NCBI GenBank assembly: GCA_034110465.1
Contig: JAWUZD010000005.1
Coordinates: 1-46,166, forward strand
DNA: 46,166 bases
Source: Aurantibacter sp034110465
GTDB lineage: Bacteria; Bacteroidota; Bacteroidia; Flavobacteriales; Flavobacteriaceae
Direction of reading: 5' to 3'
Shown: positions 24,096 to 31,539 of the stretch, piece by piece
How the letters are laid out: each line of letters opens with the position of its first letter
How positions within the stretch are numbered: position 1 is the stretch's first letter
Position numbers and translations under genes: made by a program
Notes under the pieces: generated by a model
What the model saw: the letters and a program-made list of their open reading frames with translations, nothing else
Told to the model about the DNA's origin: nothing
The model's database searches: none

Positions 24096-24746
24096 TTAAG
24101 CCTTGTCAAATGTATAGCGTTGTTCATCTGTAGAAGATGCACTTAACAACTTATTAAATCTTTTTACAGAATCAAAATCCTTTGTAATTGCATCAGACAC
24201 TGCAACACCAGAAATTTCTACTTCTAATAAAGATTTAATATCTTCTATTGTAATGCCTCCAGAAGCAAGAATTGGTATTGGTGTTTTTAAAACATCAGTA
24301 ATAGCCATAAAACCTTCTAATCCTAAAAACGGTTCTAAATTATCTTTAATAGCAGTTTTTCTTAAAGGTCCAAGAATAATATAATTTACTTCTTTATCTA
24401 ATAATGTTTCACAATCCTTCAAAGTATTTGCAGCGCCACCAATAGATTGCCATTTATATAAATGTTTTCTAGCCACGATAGGGCATATGCTAGGTTGTTC
24501 TAAATAAACACCATCTGCTTTTACTTCTTTTGCAATTTTATAATCACCATTGATAATTAATCGTGTTTGAAAATGAGAAGTAATTTCTCTAGCTTCAGTA
24601 GCTATTTTTAAAAATTTCTTTTCCGAAATATTTTTTATACCTAATTGTACTAATTCTACTCCAGAGGTACACGCTTTTTGAATATTATCCAAGTGTTCTT
24701 TTGCAGAATTTCCTTGAGATATATAATGTAGTTTAGGTATAATCAT
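24096..24746 (-). CDS. ThiE/TenI-family protein 1 (thiamine phosphate synthase-like)
   Basis: A 216-aa TIM barrel. Visible family parts are PKLHYISQGNSAKEHLDNIQ, GVELVQLGIKN, LIINGDYKIAKEVKADGVYL, the phosphate loop VNYIILGPLRKTAIKDN and ILASGGITIEDI. ThiE joins HMP-PP and HET-P to thiamine phosphate. Compared with the canonical TKPxxxGPIFPTxTK region the pyrophosphate loop is recognisable but altered. It follows another ThiE-like gene after a 37-nt gap on the same strand. One of the pair is likely the synthase and the other TenI-like; which is which is not clear from sequence alone. Confidence 0.78.
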   Translation of the reverse strand: MIIPKLHYISQGNSAKEHLDNIQKACTSGVELVQLGIKNISEKKFLKIATEAREITSHFQTRLIINGDYKIAKEVKADGVYLEQPSICPIVARKHLYKWQSIGGAANTLKDCETLLDKEVNYIILGPLRKTAIKDNLEPFLGLEGFMAITDVLKTPIPILASGGITIEDIKSLLEVEISGVAVSDAITKDFDSVKRFNKLLSASSTDEQRYTFDKA

Positions 24747-24783
24747 TAATTTAATTTTTGTATCTATATTATTTTAACTGAAA

Positions 24784-25368
24784 TTATTTATAATGAAGTA
24801 ACATTTTTTTTAAAACCTCTACAGGTGAATCATTATTCCAAATACCACCTAGAACACCAACACCTATATAACCTAGTTTGTCAAATTTAGATAAATTATC
24901 TGCGGAAACGCCACCCATTCCAATTATTCTTTTATCAATTGAATTTACATTAAAACCATAACCTGTGCCACCTTTAGATAGAGATGAAAATACAGGACTT
25001 AATAAATGATAGTCAAATTCGAAATAGCAATCTTCTAAATCCTTAGTTTTGTGAAAAGAAGAACTTATAGATTTTCCAAATAAACTTAATCCTTTAAAAT
25101 ACTGCCCTGGATTATCTAAATGATCTACTCTTTCTTGTTCCTGAAAATGAATTCCTTTTAAATTAAACTCATTAATTAGTGTATGATGATAATGTACAAT
25201 TATTCTGTTATGATATTGCTTATCAATTAGATTTAAATAATTGCAATGTTCCTTATAGTCTTTATGTGGTTTTCTAAAATGATAATATTCTAAGCCTTCT
25301 TGAAATAACTGATTAAGAATTTCTATTTCATTTGGAATATCATTTTCTGGTGCTATTAAAATTATCAT
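24784..25368 (-). CDS. ThiE/TenI-family protein 2
   Basis: A 194-aa TIM-barrel relative of the downstream gene, but only distantly alike. LFQEGLEYYHFRKPHKDYKE, NRIIVHYHHTLINEFNLKGI, HLLSPVFSSLSKGGTGYGF and IIGMGGVSADNLSKF correspond to the ThiE strands and GG loop. The usual IND motif is replaced by VHYHH. This short, diverged form is frequent in Flavobacteriia. It may be a TenI-like protein or a thiamine phosphate synthase with changed substrate contacts. I searched the 216-nt upstream gap by eye for a TPP riboswitch and saw none. Confidence 0.7.
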   Translation of the reverse strand: MIILIAPENDIPNEIEILNQLFQEGLEYYHFRKPHKDYKEHCNYLNLIDKQYHNRIIVHYHHTLINEFNLKGIHFQEQERVDHLDNPGQYFKGLSLFGKSISSSFHKTKDLEDCYFEFDYHLLSPVFSSLSKGGTGYGFNVNSIDKRIIGMGGVSADNLSKFDKLGYIGVGVLGGIWNNDSPVEVLKKMLLHYK

Positions 25369-25584
25369 ATTAAATTGCTCTTTGAATAAAAGATTAATTT
25401 ATAAAAACTTATCCTGTTTCCTTTTAACTTCATATTTTAAATCTTTTAAGATATTCGATTTGAGACTTATTAAAAACTCTAATAATTATAAACACAAAAA
25501 TCTCCGGTCAGAACTAATAAAATTTTCCGTTTTATTTTTTTCTACTGACAATATTACAGTAATTCTAAGTATTAAAAAAAAACT

Positions 25585-26259
25585 CTAACAATCAGAATCC
25601 TTACAACATTGGTCTTCTTTAATTAATTTACAACTAATAACTGCTGCTAATGCACCAAGAATAGGAGCAGAGATATATAACCATAGATATTGATAATTAC
25701 CAGTAAATAGAGCAGGAGCAATAGACCTAATAGGATTCATAGATGCTTTTGTAACTGGTCCAGCAAACATAGCTTCTAATAAAATTAAGCCACCAATAGC
25801 TATACCTGCCATAATTCCGGTTTCTTTACTTCCAGTAGATACATTTATAATAACCACCATTAAAAAGAAGGTTAAAATGAATTCTAAAATAGCTGCCTTA
25901 TAGGCAGGAAATCCTTCCATTGGAGTTGTTTCTCCTAAAAACTGACTTTCGGGAAATAGAAAAGCTAATAATGCGATTGCTAAAATTGCTCCAACACTTT
26001 GAGCCAATATATATGAAGGTACTTTGTACCATTCAAATTTTTTGGCATAACCAAAAGCAATAGAAACAGCAGGATTAAAATGTGCTCCAGAGGTTTCTCC
26101 AAAAGCATAAATCATGGCCATTACAATTAAACCCCAAACCGAAGCAACACCAACGTGAGAAATGCTTCCGTCAGTTATTTCGTTAATGGTCATTGCACCA
26201 CAACCACAAAAAATCATCGCAAATGTACCAATGGTTTCTGCTATTAGTTTCTTTTTCAT
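25585..26259 (-). CDS. Aquaporin/aquaglyceroporin of an arsenic operon (AqpS-like)
   Basis: A 224-aa MIP channel with six hydrophobic segments. The pore boxes are NPA at 62-64 (GAHFNPAVSIAFGYA) and NPI at 175-177 (KASMNPIRSIAPALF). In Sinorhizobium an aquaglyceroporin, AqpS, replaces the ArsB pump: arsenate is reduced by ArsC and arsenite leaves through the channel. The operon here (arsR, DUF6428-like, phosphatase-type reductase, aquaporin) has the same logic. The cytosolic tail ends in KEDQCCKDSDC with three cysteines, unusual for a channel and possibly metalloid binding. It starts directly after the reductase gene (1-nt gap). Confidence 0.88.
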   Translation of the reverse strand: MKKKLIAETIGTFAMIFCGCGAMTINEITDGSISHVGVASVWGLIVMAMIYAFGETSGAHFNPAVSIAFGYAKKFEWYKVPSYILAQSVGAILAIALLAFLFPESQFLGETTPMEGFPAYKAAILEFILTFFLMVVIINVSTGSKETGIMAGIAIGGLILLEAMFAGPVTKASMNPIRSIAPALFTGNYQYLWLYISAPILGALAAVISCKLIKEDQCCKDSDC

Positions 26260-26260
26260 T

Positions 26261-26872
26261 TTATATTATTTTTGAGAATACATATTTTAATTCAGTTGCA
26301 ATTTCTAAGCAACGCTCTAAATATTTTTCGTATTGTAAAGGTGTATTATCAAATGCTTTTGGATCTTCAAAGGTAATAGGAATACGTTTTTCAGCTCCAG
26401 AAATAAATGGACAGCCAACATCTGCAGAAGAACACGTTAAAATTGCAGCAAAGTTAGATTTAGGGTTAAAAGGTGCATCAAATGTTTTAGAAAATCCAAT
26501 AATTGGATGCTCACTTTCTGAATACGAAATACTATAAATAGCATTTTTTTCATCTGAAATCTGTTCGATTTCAAACCCAATATTATTTAGTGTTTCTGCT
26601 ACTTTTGGAAATAATGCTGTTGCTTCTGTTCCGCCAGAATAGCTAAACACATTTTTTATGTTATAATGAAATGCTAAAACTTGAGCCCAAACTTGACTTA
26701 AATGACTTCTGCGCGAATTGTGTGTGCAAATAAAATTTAATCTAATCGATTCGTTTTTATCCTTTTTTAGCTGAATAAATTCAATTAATGGTTTTAGCGT
26801 TTTTTGTCGTTCTATAGTTATAGAATTTGGGTCTAAATTTTCTATAGTTTTAATAATATTAGGGTAGAGCAT
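26261..26872 (-). CDS. arsC: LMW-phosphatase-like arsenate reductase
   Basis: A 203-aa protein of the low-molecular-weight protein tyrosine phosphatase superfamily. The CX5R P-loop is at C49-R55 in FICTHNSRRSHLSQVW. The second half includes ILTCSSADVGCPFISG, with further cysteines that could serve as resolving thiols, and the LMW-PTP-type end PITFEDPKAFD. Its N-terminus is about 45 residues longer than Staphylococcus ArsC. The location between an ArsR-type regulator and an aquaporin supports arsenate reduction; a tyrosine phosphatase role is less likely. Confidence 0.82.
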   Translation of the reverse strand: MLYPNIIKTIENLDPNSITIERQKTLKPLIEFIQLKKDKNESIRLNFICTHNSRRSHLSQVWAQVLAFHYNIKNVFSYSGGTEATALFPKVAETLNNIGFEIEQISDEKNAIYSISYSESEHPIIGFSKTFDAPFNPKSNFAAILTCSSADVGCPFISGAEKRIPITFEDPKAFDNTPLQYEKYLERCLEIATELKYVFSKII

Positions 26873-26881
26873 AGGTGAATT

Positions 26882-27349
26882 TTAACAGCAACCAGAATTT
26901 GGTGTACAAGAATTTGATGATACTTCCGATAGATTTTTTTTCTTCTTTACTGGTGGAATTCCACAAGCATCTAACGCTAAGCAGTCCGTTAGTTTTCCTG
27001 TTAAATGAAACTGATTTTCTCTAAATTCTAATCCAAATGTTTCAATAGTATTTTCGCCTTGAAACTCAACTTCAACCTCTAAATCCGCTAAGTTTAAGGT
27101 TTCTTCTGCTAAATCTATTATACTTACTAATTTCTCTGGATGCAATCTATGGTTGTAATCTGTTGCATTCCATAATTGAAAATTAATTTTTTTCTCTTGA
27201 CGAAGTTTTCCACCACAATCGATATATGTTTTTGATACTTTTCCAATCTCAGTAACGTGAAAATGTTGCTGAACTAAACTACCATTTGGTAATACAAATG
27301 CAATTTGCTCTACATTTTTTAAATGTTTTTTAATGTCTTGTAAATTCAT
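26882..27349 (-). CDS. DUF6428-like protein of the arsenic operon, Cys-rich tail
   Basis: 155 aa from ATG 27349; a TTG 18 nt upstream overlaps the arsR end and is less likely. The N-terminal KKHLKNVEQIAFVLPNGSLV and HFHVTEIGKVSKTYIDCGGK resemble DUF6428, a family found with arsR/arsC genes in Bacteroidota. The C-terminus holds LTDCLALDACGIPPVKKKK and ends in SSNSCTPNSGCC, giving five cysteines within the last about 35 residues. A thiol-based arsenite chaperone or sensor is conceivable, but there is no direct evidence. Confidence 0.7.
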   Translation of the reverse strand: MNLQDIKKHLKNVEQIAFVLPNGSLVQQHFHVTEIGKVSKTYIDCGGKLRQEKKINFQLWNATDYNHRLHPEKLVSIIDLAEETLNLADLEVEVEFQGENTIETFGLEFRENQFHLTGKLTDCLALDACGIPPVKKKKNLSEVSSNSCTPNSGCC

Positions 27350-27360
27350 AATTTTAAGTT

Positions 27361-27690
27361 TTAACAACAGTTAGAATCTGTAATATCTCTATTTAAGAAT
27401 GTGTTTAATAATGATTTTAAGTCAGCCCAATTTTTAGTATTTAAGCAATAGCAAACACTTGTGCCCTCAATAGTTCCTTGAATTAATCCTGCATTTTTCA
27501 ATTCTTTTAAATGCTGAGAAATAGTAGGTTGTGCTAAACCTATCTCATCAACTAAGTCGCCACAAATACAGGTTTTAGAATTAAAAATGTATTCTAAAAT
27601 GGCAATTCGTGCTGGATGAGCTAATGCTTTAGCAAGATTAGCCAAGTTATTTTGTGTATTTGTAAATAGTTCCGTTTTAGCTAATCCCAT
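27361..27690 (-). CDS. arsR: ArsR-family metalloid-responsive repressor
   Basis: A 109-aa winged-helix protein. The inducer site Cys41-x-Cys43 (SKTCICGDLVDE) matches the ELCVCDL-type arsenite motif. The recognition helix region is LAQPTISQHLKELKNAGLIQ. Another Cys-x-Cys-like pair lies in GTSVCYCLNTKNW, and the protein ends DITDSNCC. It should repress the operon until As(III) or Sb(III) binds. First gene of the operon; a 12-bp palindrome lies 13 nt upstream of its start. Confidence 0.92.
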   Translation of the reverse strand: MGLAKTELFTNTQNNLANLAKALAHPARIAILEYIFNSKTCICGDLVDEIGLAQPTISQHLKELKNAGLIQGTIEGTSVCYCLNTKNWADLKSLLNTFLNRDITDSNCC

Positions 27691-27703
27691 ATCTTTAATT
27701 TGT

Positions 27704-27715
27704 ATATTGCAATAT
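27704..27715. promoter_or_regulatory. Likely ArsR operator
   Basis: ATATTGCAATAT is a perfect 12-bp palindrome, embedded in a further near-symmetrical GTATATTGCAATATTAC. It ends 13 nt before the arsR ATG (27690). The position close to the start and its symmetry match ArsR/SmtB sites; the protein-DNA contact is inferred. Confidence 0.6.
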
Positions 27716-27825
27716 TACGATTAATATATAAATTAACAAAATCTTGATTTTAAGATTTCGTTAACACATGAAGATTTTATTATGATTAAATTTATCATTT
27801 AAATAAAAATTGAATTTATAACACT

Positions 27826-28680
27826 ATGAAAAAATTAATTGTTTTAGCTGTAATAGCTTTATCTTCTTGTATTTCTGTACAAGCACAAATTGAAACACCA
27901 CAACCAAGTCCAGCTCAAAAAATGGAACAGAAAGTCGGTTTAACAGATGTAACTTTAGAATACTCAAGACCTTCTATGAAAGGAAGAGCTATTTTTGGAG
28001 ATTTAGTACCTTTCGATAAAATGTGGCGTACTGGAGCAAACAAGAATACAATGGTAACTTTTTCTTCTGATGTAACTATTGGCGGGAAAGAAGTAAAAGC
28101 TGGTTCTTATGCTATTTTTACTACACCAGGAAAAACATCTTGGGATGTTGCTTTTTACTCTGACACTAATAACTGGGGAACACCAGGAGAATGGGATGAT
28201 GCTAAAGTAGCTGCTATAGTTTCTGTAAAAGCTTTACCAATTCCAATGGATATTGAAACGTTTACTATTTCTTTTGATGATTTAACAAGCGATTCTGCTG
28301 TTATTGGTATTATGTGGGAGAAAACTTATGTGGGAATTAAATTTGAAGTTCCTACAGATAAAGCCGTTTCTGATGCTATTACCAAAACTATGGCTGGCCC
28401 AAGTGCACAAGATTTTTATGCTTCTGCTCGTTACTACTTAGAAGCAGGAAAAGATATTAAGCAAGCTAATACTTGGATGGATAAAGCTGTTGAGATGACT
28501 AAAGATTCGCCTAAATTCTGGTGGTTACGTCAACAATCTTTAATTAAAGCTAAGGGTGGAGATACTAAAGGAGCAATTGCTGCTGCGAAGGCATCTTTAG
28601 AAGGAGCGAATAAAGCAGGAAATGCAGATTACGTTAAAATGAATTTAGATTCTTTAAAAGAATGGGGCGTAAAAATGTAA
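27826..28680 (+). CDS. Secreted DUF2911 protein with TPR-like C-terminus
   Basis: 284 aa. Residues 1-20 are a signal peptide (KKLIVLAVIALSSCISVQAQ). The DUF2911 region follows: VTLEYSRPSMKGRAIFGDLV, FDKMWRTGANKNTMVTFSSD and IGGKEVKAGSYAIFTTPGK. About residues 195-284 form helical repeats of TPR type (ARYYLEAGKDIKQANTWMDK). The family is Bacteroidota-specific and periplasmic, without known function. Terminator shared with the opposite gene. Confidence 0.85.
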   Translation: MKKLIVLAVIALSSCISVQAQIETPQPSPAQKMEQKVGLTDVTLEYSRPSMKGRAIFGDLVPFDKMWRTGANKNTMVTFSSDVTIGGKEVKAGSYAIFTTPGKTSWDVAFYSDTNNWGTPGEWDDAKVAAIVSVKALPIPMDIETFTISFDDLTSDSAVIGIMWEKTYVGIKFEVPTDKAVSDAITKTMAGPSAQDFYASARYYLEAGKDIKQANTWMDKAVEMTKDSPKFWWLRQQSLIKAKGGDTKGAIAAAKASLEGANKAGNADYVKMNLDSLKEWGVKM

Positions 28681-28705
28681 TCCTTTCTTTATAATATATA
28701 GAAAA

Positions 28706-28736
28706 GCCTTAAACTTAATGTTTAAGGCTTTTTTTT
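28706..28736. terminator. Bidirectional terminator after the DUF2911 gene
   Basis: GCCTTAAAC (28706-28714) and GTTTAAGGC (28720-28728) form a perfect 9-bp stem with a 5-nt loop, followed by eight T. It lies between convergent genes and overlaps the last codons of the minus-strand gene. Confidence 0.85.
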
Positions 28737-29483
28737 ATTCAAATCGTAATACTTTAGTATCAAATACAAATTCTCAATAGAGTAGAAGTCATTATCAATT
28801 TTATCTGCTAGTTTTATATTATCTATAAATAAATCGACTAATTGTTGTTTGTATTCTATACTAGAAATCAGGTGTAATTGATTATCCTTTTCAATGATAT
28901 AAAACGTTTTAGGATTAATACTTCCTGCATCATTTCTTAAAACTGTGTATTCGTATAAACTAGCTTTTCCTTTATAAATACGTTTTAAAAACTCTTGTTT
29001 GTCTACAGATAATATAGGTTTTGTAATTAGCTTTAAATCGTAAATTATATTATCTTTTCTATAAGTTGTTGTTTCCTCTTTGCATATTTTAGTTTTACTT
29101 CCAGAATTGTTTTTAATGAATTTTGGACCTAAAAAGGGATCTTTAATCTCACCAAAAATAGTATCAGAAGCTTTATTAAATATATAATCTTTCTGTTTTT
29201 GTGAAACTGAAACAAACTGCTTGTATTCTAAAGTTATTAGATTTTTATCTGCTTTAAAATCTTCAGGTTCTAGTTTATAAACTACGTCGTTTTTTCTTAT
29301 TGTTTTTACTTTAGTAATAGAATAAGTTAATGTTGAGCCTTTCTCTGTTTTATACAATTTATCGTTTTTAATAATACCATAAATTGTATCGTTAGTCTCT
29401 CTTATTAAATAATCTAAAACACTATTCTGAGCTTGAATTTGAAAAGAAAAAAAGCAAAGAAATATTGAGATAGTAATTTTCAT
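28722..29483 (-). CDS. Exported hypothetical protein
   Basis: No family recognised. From ATG 29483 it has a clean signal peptide, KITISIFLCFFSFQIQAQ, with cleavage likely after AQ. A second ATG 18 nt upstream (29501) overlaps the symporter end and is less likely. The mature part (about 235 aa) is rich in Lys, Asp and Ile and in beta-prone segments. It contains several similar short stretches: NDTIYGIIKNDKLYKTE, SDTIFGEIKDPFLGPKF and KDNIIYDLKLI. These look like a degenerate repeat of a 'DTIxGxIKD' strand pair. Starts 1 nt after the symporter stop. Confidence 0.7.
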   Translation of the reverse strand: MKITISIFLCFFSFQIQAQNSVLDYLIRETNDTIYGIIKNDKLYKTEKGSTLTYSITKVKTIRKNDVVYKLEPEDFKADKNLITLEYKQFVSVSQKQKDYIFNKASDTIFGEIKDPFLGPKFIKNNSGSKTKICKEETTTYRKDNIIYDLKLITKPILSVDKQEFLKRIYKGKASLYEYTVLRNDAGSINPKTFYIIEKDNQLHLISSIEYKQQLVDLFIDNIKLADKIDNDFYSIENLYLILKYYDLNKKKP

Positions 29484-29484
29484 T

Positions 29485-31236
29485 TTATATAGAGTTTTCA
29501 TAAATTAAATAACCAAACGCGATTAATAGTCCGCTTAATGCAATTAAAATTCCTTTGCTTTTTGTATTCGAATCTTTTATACTTAAGACTAAAGCAACAA
29601 TAATAGCTAAAATGCATCCCACAAAGTTTAACCATAAAAATGGTAGCTTGATAAATTCAAACTCATTTAGTCCAAAAAGAGCTATTATAATAATTTGAGT
29701 GATTAAGGCCGAAATAAAAACAGCATTAGCTTTGACGTGTTTAAAGAAAAAAGCTAAAAGAAAAATTCCTAGAACATTCCCATAAAAAATGGAACCAATA
29801 ATATTAACTAACTGAATTAAATTCTCCGCTAAATTGGCAATACAGGCAATACCAATGGCTAATATTCCCCAAAGTAAGGTAAATAAACGCGAAACTTTAA
29901 GCATATGCTTATCATCGTTTTTGTTAGATTCATTCTGATATAAATCTATAGTTGTTGTACTTGCTAAAGCGTTTAGTTCACTAGCTGTACTTGACATTGC
30001 AGCACTCAATATTACTGCTAACAATAAGCCAATTAAACCTCTTGGTAAATTGTGAAGAATAAAATGAATAAACACATAATCCTTATCGTTAGTTTCTACT
30101 TTTAAGTCTTTAGATTCGCCTGCTTTTTCGATTAAGACTTTTGCAGCTTCACGATTTGCATCTACTTGATGCGTGATTTCTAATATTTCTGATGCATTTT
30201 TATCTTTATAGTTCGTAATTAAGCTTTGTTTTAACTCAAATAAATCTGCGTGTTCCTTTTCAAGATTTTTATAATCTTGTGCATATTCAGAATTTAAAAC
30301 GACTTGAGTTGCAGTAGGATTAAAGTTTAGAGGTGAAGCATTAAATTGATAAAATACAAAAACCATTACACCAATAAACAGAATGAAAAATTGCATTGGC
30401 ACTTTTAATAAACCATTAAAAATTAAACCTAATTGCATTTCTTTAACAGATTTTCCAGATAAATAACGCTGCACCTGACTTTGATCTGTTCCGAAATATG
30501 ACAACATTAAAAATGTTCCACCAATAAGACCGCTCCAAATAGTATAACGATTATTCAAATCGAAAGAGAAGTCTAAAACTTCCATTTTTCCGCTTGCACC
30601 AGCAATATCAACAGCTTTTTTAAAGGTAATATCTGCTGGTAATTGATGCATTATTAAAATGAAAGCGATGACCATTCCTGTAAAAATCACAATCATTTGA
30701 TGCTTTTGTGTCACATTTACCGCTTTTGTTCCTCCAGAAACCGTATAAATTATAACTAAGATTCCAATAATAATATTTAGCAGGATTAAATTCCAACCTA
30801 ATACAACAGATAAAATAATAGCTGGTGCAAAAATGGTGATTCCAGCAGCTAGTCCACGTTGAATTAAAAACAAAACAGCAGTTAGTGTTCTTGTTTTTTT
30901 ATCGAATCTACTTTCTAAAAACTCATAAGCCGTATAAACTTTTAACCTGTGATAAAGCGGAATAAAAACCATACAAATAACTACCATAGCTAAAGGCAAT
31001 CCAAAATAGAATTGCACAAAACCCATTCCGTCGTTAAAAGCTTGTCCTGGCGTAGATAAAAAAGTTATAGCACTGGCTTGTGTTGCCATTACAGATAAAC
31101 CTATAGTCCACCATTTACTGTTATTTCCGCCTTTTAAAAAATCCTGAACATTTTTACTACCACGCGTTTGGTACGTTCCGTAACCAACAATGGTTACTAA
31201 TGTTCCAATTAAAACAATCCAATCTACTGTTTGCAT
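29485..31236 (-). CDS. Sodium:solute symporter (SSS family)
   Basis: A 583-aa inner-membrane transporter with about 13 hydrophobic segments. It begins TVDWIVLIGTLVTIVGYGTY. The SSS hallmarks ATQASAITFLSTPGQAFNDG and GTDQSQVQRYLSGKS are present. A soluble insert of about 100 residues (about 320-380, YAQDYKNLEKEHADLFELK) breaks the helix series. The substrate is not predictable; relatives are annotated for sugars or sialic acid. A 31-aa membrane peptide is encoded just upstream. Confidence 0.92.
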   Translation of the reverse strand: MQTVDWIVLIGTLVTIVGYGTYQTRGSKNVQDFLKGGNNSKWWTIGLSVMATQASAITFLSTPGQAFNDGMGFVQFYFGLPLAMVVICMVFIPLYHRLKVYTAYEFLESRFDKKTRTLTAVLFLIQRGLAAGITIFAPAIILSVVLGWNLILLNIIIGILVIIYTVSGGTKAVNVTQKHQMIVIFTGMVIAFILIMHQLPADITFKKAVDIAGASGKMEVLDFSFDLNNRYTIWSGLIGGTFLMLSYFGTDQSQVQRYLSGKSVKEMQLGLIFNGLLKVPMQFFILFIGVMVFVFYQFNASPLNFNPTATQVVLNSEYAQDYKNLEKEHADLFELKQSLITNYKDKNASEILEITHQVDANREAAKVLIEKAGESKDLKVETNDKDYVFIHFILHNLPRGLIGLLLAVILSAAMSSTASELNALASTTTIDLYQNESNKNDDKHMLKVSRLFTLLWGILAIGIACIANLAENLIQLVNIIGSIFYGNVLGIFLLAFFFKHVKANAVFISALITQIIIIALFGLNEFEFIKLPFLWLNFVGCILAIIVALVLSIKDSNTKSKGILIALSGLLIAFGYLIYENSI

Positions 31237-31237
31237 A

Positions 31238-31333
31238 TCAAAAAGCTTTAGTTATTAAGTAAAATACGACCATATAAATAGCATTTGCTACTAACACTAA
31301 AGTGTATAATTTATTCCATTTATAGTTTTTCAT
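31238..31333 (-). CDS. 31-aa single-pass membrane microprotein
   Basis: The ATG at 31333 opens a 31-aa frame: KNYKWNKLYTLVLVANAIY, then a hydrophobic run ending in YLITKAF. It has a positive N-terminus and one transmembrane helix. The stop is 1 nt from the symporter ATG, so the two are translationally linked. I recall similar tiny genes ahead of flavobacterial symporters; a subunit or assembly role is inference. The 206 nt upstream (31334-31539) contain no gene I can see. Confidence 0.65.
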   Translation of the reverse strand: MKNYKWNKLYTLVLVANAIYMVVFYLITKAF

Positions 31334-31539
31334 TATTTTAGTATTTAGTATTTAGTGGTTAGTTTTTTACAATTATCATTTAACAATTATCGGTTATCAA
31401 TTTTTACATTTGCTTAAATAGTAGTTCTCGTTAAGCTACGCTTAGTTAATTTTAGTAAAAATATATTTTCATTTCATTAATACTCGAGCGGGCAACTGCT
31501 TATATAATTGTTACATTTTCAAATTAACCAATTTTTACA

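Noticed and set aside
25382..25588. 68-aa plus-strand frame and possible TPP riboswitch upstream of the ThiE-like gene
   Set aside because: The frame is low-complexity AT-rich sequence. The gap contains none of the conserved thi-box segments I looked for, only a short AATAAAA/TTTTATT hairpin (25516-25536).
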